This document shows, one piece after another, positions 1-12,638 of a stretch of 44,758 nucleotides of DNA. The notes below the pieces were generated by a model, which made no database searches, was not told where the DNA came from, and worked only from the letters and a program-made list of their open reading frames with translations. The position numbers and the translations under genes are program-made. The stretch spans positions 1-44,758 of the forward strand of contig SZWC01002380.1 of the NCBI GenBank assembly GCA_023375785.1, given 5' to 3'. Every line of letters begins with the position of its first letter. Within the stretch, counting starts at the first letter, position 1. Source of the stretch: Penium margaritaceum (taxonomy: Eukaryota; Streptophyta; Zygnematophyceae; Desmidiales; Peniaceae).

Positions 1-448
1 GCATGTCCCACATGCCTGAAGGCGGTGCAGGATGGGGGAAAATGCGCGATCTGCACGAGGCCTGCTCATCAAGAATGCCTGGTAACAGGCCACTCCGCTT
101 GGAAGGGCCAATGCCATCAGTGTGTGGACAACGAGCTCCTTGAGACGGGCTGCTACCTCAGCTTTACCGCGGAGACCAAGGAACCCGCGTGCTTTGCCTG
201 CCAGGAAGGGATGGCGGAGTTCGGAAAGGGATGTGGCATGTGTTTGAAGATGTGCCACCAGCGGTGTGGCAGAAGGGGTAAGGAAGGAGTATGGACCTGT
301 CACCACTGCCTCGCTCAGCCCAGAAAAGAGAATTGGGGAGCAGACAATTCCGGGGTGCGTTGCTGCGGAGACGCTTGTGGGGGGATCGTCACCGGAATGG
401 CATGCCACTGCGAGCACTGCGGAGGATGGGCCCACGCGGAGTGTGCCG
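1..448 (+). pseudogene. Partial PHD-like zinc-finger array of a gypsy-type retrotransposon (copy 1)
   Basis: The frame is open from the first base, so the gene starts left of the window. It encodes about 149 residues with three tandem C4HC3-type fingers: Cys-x2-Cys, Cys-x2-Cys-x4-His-x2-Cys, then Cys-x2-Cys, with a Trp two residues before the last Cys pair of the second finger (WTCHHC). The third finger opens with Cys-x4-Cys and is cut off at its His-x2-Cys. The same three fingers occur in the same order in the large element around 29540-29980. I judge about 60 percent residue identity by eye, with every Cys and His ligand kept. PHD fingers commonly bind histone H3 tails; here the role is inferred only. 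The frame runs into a single N at 449 and then LTR sequence, so the C-terminal fingers and stop are missing. Whether this is a real deletion or an assembly join cannot be told. Confidence 0.75.
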
Positions 449-449
449 N

Positions 450-1473
450 CGCGGACGCGGTTGAGCGAAAGGATGGCGCGGAATCAAGAAGGGCAGGGAT
501 TGGAATAACAACAGGAAGGCCGCCGCGGACGAACATAACTAGTCTGCGGCGGACTCTCTAACCAGGCACCTAGGGGAAGGCGGGACGAGAAGGCGGGAAG
601 ACCAGCGGTGCAAAGAGAACAGGGGCAAGCCACGGAAGGATCCGCGGTCACTGACAGGGCGTACAGACTGGACAGCGGAGGAACCGAGCAATCGCGGGAG
701 GAGCGACCAATCAGCATCAGGAACCCAGCATCAATCACGGAGAAGTTTAGGGGGACGCACCGCGAAGAACGAAGGTTCAAGGAAGAACACGAAGAACCGC
801 GTGCGCGAGCCGCGGATGAAGAAAGTAGCTTACATAGGACAAGCAGTGTGTGTGTGACCCGAGGTGCGTAGTCGCACCGCGTGGAGTCCAGGGAGAAGGA
901 AGAAGAATGGTACGAGAGGGATGAGACCGCCGGCGTATAGACACGCCGCGTGGAGTCCCGAGTAGAAAAGGGCTTCACTAGCAGTAGCACAAGGACTGAG
1001 ACTTGCTTGCCTTCTGAGTGACTCATGTAATCCGCATTCAAGTTTTACCTAAGACATTTGCCTACTTCTACTCCCGTTCATCGCCCTCTTGCATTCCGTT
1101 GCTCCTGAGCTTGATCTGCGGATTGTGGTCCGAGTGCGTCAAGGACCAAAAGTCCGAGTGCGGTGAGCTGCCGGCGGTGCCCCTTGCTTACATACGTCTG
1201 CGGAACAGGGTTCCGCGGAAAGGAGTCGGACGCCACAGGGTGGTGGACTCCCGTGTGGGAAGAAGTGGGCCGCGGAGCATTACGCATCGGTGAGGTGCCT
1301 ACGCGGAGGTCCAGGCTCGCATTCCGCGGAACAGCCCTCGGGGGGAAACTGGAGGGTAGGAGTTGAGGAGTCTAAGAACAAGTCATAACGGTGAAGTGCC
1401 TGCTCCGCGGAGCTAGCGCGGAGCGCAACCGTCCGCGGAAGAAATTGAAAACGCGGTGACATTGGGGGCGTCA
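450..1473 (+). repeat. 3' LTR, 5'-truncated, of retrotransposon copy 1
   Basis: This matches the LTR at 30296-31454 in order over its whole length but is clearly diverged, so it belongs to a related subfamily. Shared landmarks include GCGGACGCGGTTGAGCGA at the left, the hairpin motif around 1200-1216, and a terminus of ATTGGGGG followed by a TCA end. The first 90-100 bp of the LTR are missing at the N (449). Satellite monomer F starts directly after the CA end at 1473. No target duplication can be checked because the left end of the element is outside the window. Confidence 0.75.
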
Positions 1474-4400
1474 AAGTAACATATGCATCCTTTGGTAGGT
1501 CACTGTGCACGCTAGCCACACCATGGCACTACTTGTTGAAGGTCTTTGTACTTGCTAGTTGATAGCTAGTGGTCCCAACCCATTGTTTCCCCTCTGACCA
1601 TTTGTGACTCGTGTTATGAGTTTTCAACGTTGACCACACATTGTGAAATTCTTTTCATCGTGGTTACTGGCATATGCCTACTCTGGTTTGTCATTGAACA
1701 TGGTTTCCATAGCATGTCGCTACGTACTGAAGGTCTTTGTGCTTTCTAGTTGATAGCCAGTATTCCCAAACCATTGTTACCCTCTCTCACTATTTGTGAC
1801 TCTTGTTGTGAGTTGTCAACTTTGACCATATGAAGTGAAATTCTTTGGTCATGGTCGGTGACATATGCATACTTTGGTTGGTCACTGAGCATGGTAGCCA
1901 CACTGTGCCACTACATATTGAAGGTCTTTGTACTTGCTAGTCGATAACTAGTATTTACAAGCCATTGTTTCCCCCTCTGACCATTTGTGACTCGTGTTAT
2001 GAGTTGTCAAAGTTGACCACACATAGTGACATTCTTTGGTCATGGTCAGTGACACATGCCTACTTTGGTTGGTCATTGTACATGGTAGCCACACTGTGCG
2101 ACTTCTTATTGAAGGTCCTTGTGCTTGCTAGTTGACACTTGGTGTTCCCAAACCATTGTTTCCACCTCTGGCCATTTGTGACTTGATGCTGAGTTTTCAA
2201 CGTTGACCAAACATAGCGGGTTTCTTTGGTCAAAGGCAGTACATATGCCTATGTTGGTCGGTTCTTGTGCATGGTAGCCACACCGTGCTACTACTTATTG
2301 AAAGTGGTACTTGCTAGTTGAAAACAAATATTCCAAAACCATTGTTTTTCCCTCTGACCATTTATGACTCGTGTTATGGGTTGTGAACGTTGACCACCCA
2401 TACTAAAATTCTTTGGTCATGGTCTTAGACATATGCCTAGTTTGGCTGTTCTGTGTGCATAGTAGCCACACCGTGCCACTACCTATTGCTAGTCGATACA
2501 TAGTTTTCCCAAACCATTGTCTCTCCCTTTGACCATTTTGACTCGTGTTATCAGATGTCAATGTTGACCACACATAGTGGATTTCTTTGGTCATAGTCAG
2601 TGACATATGCATCCTTTGGTTGGTCAATATGCACGCTAGCTTCACTGTGCCTAAACCCATTGTTTCCCACTCTCACCGTTTGTGACTCGTGTCATGAGTT
2701 TTCAACGTTGACCACACACTGTGAAATTCTTTTGGTCATGGTTATTGGCATATGCTTACTTTGGTTTGTCACTGTACATGGTTGCCACGCCGTGTCATTA
2801 CGTATAGAATGTCTTTGTACTTTCTAGTTGATCGCCAGTGTTCCCAAACCATTGTTACCCTATCTGACTATCTGTGACTGTTGTTGTGAGTTCGCATCGT
2901 TGACCACATGAAGTGAAATTCTTTGATCATGGTAAGTGACATATTCATACTTTGGTTTGTCCCTGTGCATGGTAGCCACAGCGTGCCACTACATATGGAA
3001 GGTCTGTGGACTTGCTAGTCAATAACTTGTATTCACAAACCATTGTTTCCCCCCTCTGACCATTTGTGACTTGTGCTATGAGTTGTCAAAGTTGACCAGA
3101 GAAAGTGACATTCTTTGGTCATGGTCAGTGACACATGCCTACTTTGGTTGGTCATTGTACATGGTAGCCACACCGTGCCACTAATTGTTGAATTTCCTTA
3201 TGCCTACTAGTTGAGACCTGGTGTTCCAAACCCATTGTTTCTCATCTGACCATTTGTGACTCGTATTATGAGTTTTCAACGTTGACCACACACAGCGGAA
3301 TTCTTTGGTCAAAGGCAGTACATATGCCTCCTTTGGTTGTTCATTGTGCATGGTAGCCACACCGTGCTATTACTTATTGATGGTTGTTGTACTTTCTAGT
3401 TGAAAACTAATATTCCAAAACCATTGTTTCCCCCTCCGACCATGTGTGACTCGTGTTATGGGTTGTGAATGTTGACCACCCATACTGAAGTTTGTTGGTC
3501 ATGGTCAGGGACATATGCCTAGTTTGGTTGTTTAGTGTGCATAGTAGCCACACCGTGCCACTACGTATTGAAGTTCTTTGTCCTTTCAAGTGGATACATA
3601 GGGTTCCTAAACCATTGTCTCTCCCTCGGACCATTTTTGACTCGCTTTATGAGTTGTCAATGTTGAACACACATAGTGGATATCTAAGGTCATAGTCAGT
3701 CATGTATGCATCATTTGGTTGGTCAATGTGCACGCTAGCCAAACCGTGCCTCTACTTGTTGAAGATGTTTGTACTTGCTAGTTGATAACTAGTGTTTCCA
3801 ACCTGGTGTTTCCCCCTCTAACAATTTGTCACTTTTGTTATGAGTTTTCAACGTTGACCACACACTTTAAAATTCTTCTGGTCATGGTTAGTTGCATATG
3901 CCTAGTTTGGTTTCTCGCTCGACATGGTTGCCACGCCCTGTCACTACGTACTAAAGGTCTTTGTGCTTTCTAGTTGATAGCCAGTGTTCCAAAACCATTG
4001 TTACCCCATTTGACTATCTGTGACTCTTGTTGTGCGTTGTCAACGTTGACCACATGAAGGGAAATTCTTTGGTCATGGTCAGTGACATATGCATACTTTG
4101 CTTGGTCTTTGTCCATGGTAGCCACACTGTGCCACTACATATTGAAGGTCTCTGTACTTTCTAATTGATAACTAGTATTCACGACCCATTGTTTTCCCCT
4201 CTGACCATTTGTGACTCGTGTTATGAGTTGTCAAAGTTGACCACACATAGTGACATTCTTTGGTCATGGTCAGTGACAAATGCCTACTTTGGTTGGTCAT
4301 TGTACATGGTAGCCACACCATGCCACTACATATTAAAGGTCCTTGTGCTTGCTAGTTGATACCTGGTGTTCCCAAACCACTCTTTTTCCCTCTGACCATT

Positions 4401-7400
4401 TGTGACTCGTATTATGAGTTGTCAACGTTGACCACACACAGCAGATTTCTTTGGTGAAAGGCACTACATATGCCTACTTTGGTCGGTCACTTTGCATGGT
4501 AGCAACACCGTGCTACTACTTATTAAAGGTCGTTGTACTTGCTGGATGAAAACTAACATTCAGAGACCATTGTTTTCTCTTGTGACCATTTGTGACTCCT
4601 ATTATGGGTTGTGAACGTTGACCACCCATACTGAAATTCTTCGGTCATGGTCAATGACATATGCCTAGTTTGGTTGTTCGGTATGCATCGTACCCACACC
4701 GTGCTACTACAAAATTGAAGTTCTTTGTCCTTTCTAGTCGATACATAGGCTTTCCAAACCATCGTCTCTCCCTCTGACCAGTTGTGGCTCATATTATGAG
4801 TAGACAATGTTGACCACACGTAGCGGACTTCTTTGGTCCAAGTCAGTGACATATGCATCCTCCGGTTTGTCAGTGTGCACGCTAGCCACACCTTGCCACT
4901 ACTTGTTGAAGGTCTTTGTACTTTCTAGTTGATAACTAGTATTACTTACCCATTGTTTCCCCCTATGACCATTTGTGACTCATGTTATGAGTTTTCAACG
5001 TTGACCACACACTGTGAAATTATTTTGGTCATGGTTAGTGGCAAATGCCTACTTTGGTTTGTCAATGGACATGGTTGCCATGCCGTGTCACTACGTACTG
5101 AAAGTAGATGTGCTTTCTAGTTGATAGCCAGTGTTCCCAAACCATTATTACCCCCTCTAACTATCTTTGACTCTTGATGGGAGTTGTCAACGTTGACCAC
5201 ATGAAGTGAAATTCTTTCGTCATGGTCATGGACATATCCATACTTTGGTTGGTCACTGTGCATGGTGGCCACACTGTGCCACTACGTATTGAAGGTCCAT
5301 GTACTTGCTAATTGATAGCTAGTATTCACAGACCATTGTTTTCCCCTATGACCATTTGTGACTTGTTTTATGAGTTGTCAATGTTGACCATACATAGTGA
5401 CTTTCTTTGGTCATGGTCAGTGACACATGCCTACTTTGGTTGGTCATTGTACATGGTAGCCAAACCGAGCCACTTCTCTATGAATGTACTTGTGCTTGCT
5501 AGGTGAAACCTGGTGTTCTGAACCATTGTTTCCGTATTTGAAAATTTGTTACTTGTATTATGAGTTTTCAACGTTGACCACACACAGTGGATTTCTTTGG
5601 TCAAATGCAGTACATATGCCTACTTTGGTCGGTCACTGTGCATGGTAGCCACACCGTGCTACTACTTATTGAAAGTCGTTGTACTTGCTAGTTGAAAACT
5701 AATATTCCGAAACCATTGTTTTCCCCTCTGACCATTTATGACTCGTGTTATGGGTTGAGAACGTTGACCACCCATACTGAAATTCTTTGGTCATGGTCAG
5801 TGACATATGCCTAGTTTGGTTGTTCAGTGTGCATAGCACCCACACCTTGCCACTACGTATTGAAGTTTTTTGTCCTTTCTAGTCGATACATAGGGTTCCC
5901 AAACCAGTGTCCCTCCCTCTGACCATTTGTGACTCGTAGTATGAGTTGTCACTGTTGACCACACATAGTGGATTTCTTTGGTCATAGCCAGTGACATATG
6001 CATCATTTGGTTGGTCACTGTGCACGCTAGCCACACCATGCCTCTACTTGTTGAAGGTCTTTTTACTTGCTAGTTGATAACTAGTGTTCCCAACCCATTG
6101 TTTCCCCCTCTGACCATTTGTGACTCGTATTACGAGTTTCCAATATTGACCACACACTGTGAAATTCTTTTGGTCATGGTTAGTGGCATATGCCTACTTT
6201 GGTTTGTCATTGTACATGGTTGCCATGCTATATCACTACGCAGTGTAGGTCTTTTTGCTTTCTAGTTGATAGCCAGAGCTCCCAAACCATTGTTACCCCC
6301 TCTGATTATGTGTGACTCTTGTTGTGAGTTCTCAAAGTTGGCCACATGAAGTGAAATTCTTTGGTCATGGTCTGTGACATACGCATGCTTTGGTTGGTCA
6401 CTGAGCATTTTAGCCACACTGTGCTAATACGTATTGAAGGTCTTTGTTCTTGCTAATCTATAACTAGTAGTCACAAACCATTGCTACCCCCTCAGACCAT
6501 TTGTGACTCGTGTTATGATTTGTCGAAGTTGACCACACATAGTGACATTCTTTGGTCATGGTCAGTGAAACATGCGTACTTTGGTTGGTCATTGTACATG
6601 GTGGCCACACCGTGCCACTTCTTTTAGAAGGTCCATGTGCTTGCTAGTTGATACATGGTGTTCCCAAACCATTGTTTCTCCCTGTGACTATTTGTGACTC
6701 GTATTATGAATTGTCAACGTTGACCACACACATCGGATTTGTTTTTTCAACGGCAGTACATATGCGTAGTTTGGTCGGTCATTGTGCATGGTAGCCACAC
6801 CCTGCTACTATTTATCTAAGGTCGTTGTACTAGCTAGTTGAAAACTAATATTCCGAAACCATTCTTTCTCCCTCTGACTATTTTTGACTCGTGTTATGGG
6901 TTGTGAACGTTGACCACCCATACTGAAATTCCTTGGTCATGCTAAGTGACATATGCCTAGTTTTGTCGTTTGGTGTGCATAGTAGCCACACCGTGCTACA
7001 ATGTATTGAAGTTCTTTGTCCTTTCTAGTCGATACATAGGGTTCCCAAACCATTGTCTCTCCATCTAACCATTTGTGACTCGTGTTATGAGTTGTCAATG
7101 CGGACCACACATAGTGGACTTCTTTGGTCATAGTCAGTGTTGTATGCATGCTTGGTTTGGTCAATGTGTAAGCTAGCCACACTGTGCCACTACTTGTTTA
7201 GGGCCTTTGTACTTGCTGGTTGATAACTAGTGTTCCCAATCCATTGTTTCCCACTCTGACCATTTGTAACTCGTGTTATGAGTTTTCAACATTGACCACA
7301 CGTTGTAAAAGTATTTTGGTCATGGTTAGTGGCATATGCCTACTTTGGTTTATCACTATACATGGTTGCCACACCGTGTCACTACCTACTGAAGGACATT

Positions 7401-10400
7401 GTGCGTTCTACTTCATAACTCGTGTTCCCAAACCATTGTTAGCCCCTCTCACTATCTGTGACTCTTCTTGTGAGTTGACAGCGTTGACCACATGCAGTGA
7501 AATTATTTGGTCATGGTCAGCAACATATGCATAGTTTGGTTGGTCACTGTGCATGGTAGCCACACTGTGCCGCTACATATTGAAGGTCTTTGTACTTGCT
7601 AGTCGATAACTAGTATCCACAAACCATTGATTCCCCCTCTGACCATTTGTGACTCGTGTTATGAGTTGTCAAAGTTGACCACACGTTGTGACATTCTTTG
7701 GTCATGGTCGGTGACACATGCCTACTTTGGCTGGTCATTGTCCATGGTAGCCACACCCTGCCACTACTTATTGAAGGTCCTTGTGCTTGCTAGTTGATAC
7801 CTGGTGTTCCGAAACTATTGTTTCCCCCTGTGACCATTTGTGACTCGTATTATGAGTTGTTAGAGTTCACTACACACTGCGGATTTCTTTGGTCAAAGGC
7901 AGTACATATCCCTACTTTGGTCGGTCAATGTGCATGGGAGCCATACCGTGCTACTACTTAGTCAAGGTCGTTGTACTTGCTAGTTGAAAACTAATATTCC
8001 GAAACCATTGTTTCCCCTTCTGACCATTTCTGACACGTGTTATGGTTTGTTAACTTTGACCACCCATACTGAAATTCTTTGGTCATGGTTAGTGACATAT
8101 GCCTAGTTTGGTTGTTCGGTGTGCATAGTAGCCACACCGTGCCACTACATATAGCATGTTTTTGTCCTTTCTAGTCAATACATACAGTTTCCAAACCATT
8201 ATCTCCCCCTCTAACCATTTTTGACTCGTGTTATGAGTTGTCAATGTTGACCACACATAGTGGACTTCTTTGGTCATAGTCAGTGACGTATGCATCCTTT
8301 GGTTGGTCACTGTGCACGCTAGCCACACTGTGCCACTACTTGTTGAAGGTATATGTACTTGCTAGTTGATAACTAGTGTTCCCAATCCATTGTTTCCCCC
8401 TCTGACCATTTGTGACTCGTGTTATGAGTTGTCAATGTTGACCACACATAGTGGACTTCTTTGGTCATAGTCAGTGACGTATGCATCCTTTGGTTGGTCA
8501 CTGTGCACGCTAGCCACACTGTGCCACTACTTGTTGAAGGTATATGTACTTGCTAGTTGATAACTAGTGTTCCCAATCCATTGTTTCCCCCTCTGACCAT
8601 TTGTGACGCGTGTTATGAGTTTTCAACGTTGACCACACACTGTGAAAATCTTCTGGTCATGATTAGTGGCATCTGCCTACTTTGGTTTATCACTGTACAT
8701 GGTTGCCACACTCTGTCACTACGTACTGAAGGTCTTTGTGGTTTCTAGTTGATAGCCAGTGTTTCCAAACCATTGTTACCCCCTCTGACTATCTGTGACT
8801 CTTGTTGTGAGTTGTCAACGTTGACCACATGAAGTGAAATTCTTTGGTCATGGTCAGTGACATATGCATACTTCGGTTGGTCACTGTCCATGGTAGCCAC
8901 CCTGTGCCACTACATATTGAAGGTCTTTGTCCTTGCTAACCTATAACTAGTATTCACAAACCATTGTTTCCCCCTCTGACCATTTGTGATCATGTTATGA
9001 GTTGTCAAAGTTGACCACACATAGTGACATTCTTTGGTCATGGTCAGTGACACATTCCTACTTTGGTTGGTCATTGTACATGGTAGCCACACCGTGCCAC
9101 TACGTATTGAAGGTCCATGGACCTGCTAGTTGATACCTGGTGTTCCCAAACCATTGTTTCCCCCTCTAACCATTAGTGACTCGTATTATGAGTTATCAAC
9201 GTTCACCACACGTAGCGGATTTCTTTGGTCAAAGACAGTACATATGCCTACTTTGGTCGGTCATTGTTCATGGTAGCCTCACCGTTCTATTACTTATTGA
9301 AGGTCATTAAACTTACTAGTTGAAAACAAATATTCCGAAACCATTGTTTCCCCCTCTGACCATTTGTGACTCGTAGTATGGGTTGTGAACGTTGACCACC
9401 CATACTAAAATTCTTTGGTCATGGTCAGTGACATATGCCTATTTTGGTTGTTTGGTGTGCAAAGTAGCTACACTTTGCCACTACGTATTGAATTTCTTTG
9501 TCCTGTCTAGTTGATACATATGGTTCCCGAACGATTGTCTCTCCCTCTGACCATTTGTGACTCGTGTTATGAGTTGTCAATGTTCACCACACATGGTGGA
9601 CTTCTTTGGTCATAGTCAGTGACGTATGCATCCTTTGGGTGGTCACTGTGCACGCTAGCCACATCGTGCCACTACTTGTTGAAGGTCTTTGTACTTGCTA
9701 CTTGATAACCAGTGTTCCTAACCCATTGTTTCCCCATCTAACCATTTGTGACTCGTGTTATGAGTTTTCATCGCTGACCATACACTGTGAAATTCTTTTG
9801 GTCATGGTTAGTGGCATATGCCTTCTTTCGTTTGTACATGGTTGCTACGCCCATTCACTACATATTGAAGGTCTTTGTGCTTTCCAGTTGATAGCCAGTG
9901 TTCCCAAACCATTGTTACCCCCTCTGTATATCTGTGACTCTTGTTGATACTTGACAGCGTTGACCACATGAAGTGAAATTCTTTGGTCATGGTCAGTGAC
10001 ATATGTATTCTTTGGTTGATCGCTCTACATGGTAGCCACACTGTGCTACTACATATTGAAGGTCTTTGTACTTGCTAATGGATAACTTGTATTCACAAAC
10101 CATTGTTTCCCCCTCTGACCATTTGTGACTCGTGTTATGAGTTGTCACAGTTGACATATAGCGACATTCTTTGGTCATGGTCATTGACACATCCCTACTT
10201 TAGTTCGTCATTGTACATGGTAGCCACACCGTGCCACTACTTAGTGAATGTCTCTGTGCTTGCTAGGTGAAACCAGGTGTTCCCAAACCATTGTTTCCCA
10301 CTCTGACCTTTTGTGACTCATATTATCAGTTGTCAATGTTGACCGCACACAACAGATTTCTTTGGTCAAAGGCAGTATGTATGCCTACTTTGATCGGTCA

Positions 10401-10677
10401 TTTTGCATGGTAGCCACACCGTGCTACTATTTATCAAAGGTCGTTGTACTTGCTAGTTGAAAACTAATATTCCAAAACCATTGTGTCCCCCTCTGACCAT
10501 TTGTGACTCGTGTTATGGGTTGTCAACGTTGACCACCCATACTGAGTTTCTTTGGTCATGGTCAGTGACATATGCCTTGTTTGGTTGATTGGTGTGCATA
10601 GTAGCCACACCGTGCCACTACGTATTGAAGTTCTTTGTCCTTTCTAGTTGATACATGGGCTTCCCAAACCATTGTCT
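1474..10677 (+). repeat. Higher-order satellite array 1 (six-monomer HOR of about 1,146 bp)
   Basis: Tandem satellite of about 191-bp monomers in six diverged types in fixed order. In the unit at 6074-7219 they start at about 6074 (A), 6266 (B), 6457 (C), 6648 (D), 6838 (E) and 7029 (F), and the next A is at 7220. Diagnostic openings are: A GATAACTAGTGTTCCCAACC; B GATAGCCAGTGTTCCC; C GATAACTAGTATTCAC; D GATACCTGGTGTTCCC; E GAAAACTAATATTCCG; F GATACATAGGGTTCCC. A-type starts recur at 3782, 4929, 6074 and 7220, spaced 1,145-1,147 bp. All monomers share blocks such as CTGACCATTTGTGACTCGTG and GTTGACCAC. The array begins inside an F monomer next to the LTR and ends inside an F monomer at the decamer junction. 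The first two units are less regular. No gene is seen; the short 63-65 codon ORFs simply recur with the monomer. Confidence 0.93.
8223..8604 (+). repeat. Extra monomer inside the HOR (local seven-monomer unit)
   Basis: A stretch of about 180 bp starting at 8223 is repeated with an offset of 191 bp at 8414 with no difference that I see until the next A monomer diverges. The second copy is F-type, preceded by an A-type opening. The distance from the A start at 7220 to the next full A at 8557 is about 1,337 bp, one monomer more than the usual 1,146. It looks like a recent single-monomer unequal exchange. Confidence 0.85.
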
Positions 10678-11982
10678 CACAACCACTTGCAACCAATGGT
10701 AACAACTCGCAACCAATCCTAACCACTCGCAACCACTCACAACCATTTCCAACCACTCACAACCGCTCGCAACCACTCGCAACCACTCGCAACCACTCGC
10801 AACCACTCGCAACCACTCGCAACTACTTACAACCACTCACAACGAATCGCAACCACTAGCAACCACTTGCAACCACTTATAACCACTTGCAACCTCTTGC
10901 AACTACTCGCAGCCACTTACAACCTCTCACAACCACTCACCACCACTCACAACCACTCCCAACCACTTGCAACCACTCGCAACGACTCGCAACCACTCAC
11001 AACCACTCACAACTACTTGCAACCACTTGCAACCACTAGAAACCACTCGCAACCACTCACAACCACTTGCAACCACTTCTAACCACTTGCAACCACTCAC
11101 AACCACTCGCCACCACTTACAACCACTCACAACCACTCCCAACCACTCGCAAGCACTAACAACCAGTTGCAAGCACTCGCAACCACTCGTACCCAGTCAA
11201 AACCACTCACAACCACTTGCAACCATTCGCAACAACTCGAACCAATCGTAACCACACACAACCACGCATAACCACTTGCAACCACTCACAACCACTTGCA
11301 ACCACTGGCAACTACTCGTAACCACTCACAACCACTTACAACCACTCGCGACCACTCGCAACCACTTGCAACCACTTACAACCACTTGCAGCCACTTGCA
11401 ACCACTCGCAACCACTTGCAACCACTCACAACCACTCACCGCCTCTCGCAACCACTCGCAACCAATTGCAACCACTCACAGCCACTCGCAACGTCTCCCA
11501 ACCACTCACTACCTCTCGCAACCACTTGCAACCACTTGCAACCACTCACAACCACTCACAACCACTCGCAACCACTCGCAACCACTCGTAACCACTCAAA
11601 ACCACTCGCAACCACTTGCAACCACTCGCAACCACTTGCAACCACTCGTAACCACTCGCAACCACTCGCAACCACTCGCAACCACTAGCAACCATTTGCA
11701 ACTACTTGCAACCATTTGCAGCTACACGCAACCACTCGCAACCACTCGCAACCACTTGCAACCACTCACAACCAGTCGCAACCACTCACAACCACTCGCA
11801 ACCACTTGCAACATCTCGTAACCACTCACAACCACTCGTAATGACTCACAACCACTCGTAACCACTTGCAACCACTTACAACTATTCGTAACCACTCGCA
11901 ACCACTCGCAACCACTAGCAACCACTCGCAACCACTCGCAACCACTTGCAACTACTTGCAACCACTCATTACCACTCACAAC
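10678..11982 (+). repeat. Degenerate decamer minisatellite (consensus CGCAACCACT), block 1
   Basis: Tandem 10-bp units close to CGCAACCACT, with common variants TGCAACCACT, CACAACCACT and CGTAACCACT. The top strand is C/A rich and G poor. The block starts abruptly after ACCATTGTCT of an F monomer. Its first units include a recognisable irregular series (CCAATGG, CCAATCC, CCATTTCC) that is repeated at the two other satellite-to-decamer junctions. Long ORFs of both strands here follow from the repeat and are not taken as genes. Confidence 0.95.
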
Positions 11983-12479
11983 TGTTAAAGTAGCAAACAT
12001 TTCTGTGTCTACTTGCGTTAGCTAGCCTAGTTTAGTCTCATTTCTTTGTTTGTGCTGACTTCTTACGAGACGTAGGCCTCGCTGCGTCACCCCGTCTGGG
12101 TCGCACGAGACATTGTGCGCGTAGAGACCCTATGCACCCCTTATGTGGTTCGCCACACTTTAGGGCGAACCGCAGTCTGGGGAGCGAGGGCGATCCGATA
12201 GGGTTCACTCTCGCTCCCCCGTCACGATCATTCTTTCCCACAAACCTACTCGATTCTCGTCTCTATCCTCTCTCGCACTAAGTGTTGAACCCCTCGAACC
12301 CCCCCCCCTCACAAGCCTCGAGAGTGATCCCCCCTCACAAGCTCTCGAGAGCGTCTCCCCCTCACAGCTCTCGAGAGGGATAGTTAGCCCCGCAGCTAAC
12401 TCCCGGCTCCAACCGCATCCCGCCTCCTTCACTCACCTCCATCCTCTCTCCCTCCCCCTTCACCTGTCATATTTCAACA
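11983..12479 (+). mobile_element. Solo LTR with perfect 5-bp target duplication
   Basis: A 497-bp GC-richer insert interrupts the decamer array. It begins TGTTAAAG and ends TTTCAACA, so it has the TG...CA ends of an LTR extended to a TGTT/AACA inverted terminus. The five bases before it (11978-11982) and after it (12480-12484) are both ACAAC, and removing the insert plus one ACAAC restores the decamer phase. ACAAC is common in this array, so the duplication alone is weak, but ends and phase agree. No coding domain is present. The family is unrelated to the LTR at 16212-17368. It probably arose by LTR-LTR recombination of a full element. Confidence 0.8.
12302..12382 (+). repeat. Short tandem repeat with CTCTCGAGAG palindromes inside the solo LTR
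   Basis: Three units of about 26-29 bp each begin with a C run and CTCACA and carry a CTCGAGAG core. Two full palindromes CTCTCGAGAG lie at 12342-12351 and 12368-12377. A further 6-bp stem, GTTAGC and GCTAAC, follows directly around 12383-12400. This may be a regulatory or RNA-structure element of the LTR; the function is unknown. Confidence 0.7.
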
Positions 12480-12638
12480 ACAACCACTTGCAACAACTCG
12501 TAACCAATCACAACCATTTGCAACCACTCGCAACTACTTGCAACGACTTTTAACCACTCACAATCACTCGCAACCACTCGCAACCAGTCGCAACCACTTG
12601 CAACTACTTGCTACCACTTGCAACCACTTGTAACCAGT
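12480..12638 (+). repeat. Decamer minisatellite, remainder of block 1
   Basis: The decamer pattern resumes immediately after the solo LTR and runs to about 12638, where it gives way to non-repeat sequence. It is the same array as 10678-11982, split by the LTR. Confidence 0.9.

Noticed and set aside
3782..3973. Recurring 63-65 codon ORFs in the satellite (also at 4929, 6074, 7220, 38761 and others)
   Set aside because: They recur with the A monomer every ~1,146 bp, begin at TTG, and change with satellite drift; they are a by-product of the monomer sequence.
1474..10677. CENP-B box or W-box regulatory sites in the satellite
   Set aside because: TTGACC occurs in nearly every monomer simply because it is part of the repeat, and no CENP-B-box-like 17-mer was seen.
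10678..12638. CRISPR-like array of short repeats
   Set aside because: Units are contiguous decamers without unique spacers, and the surroundings are eukaryotic.
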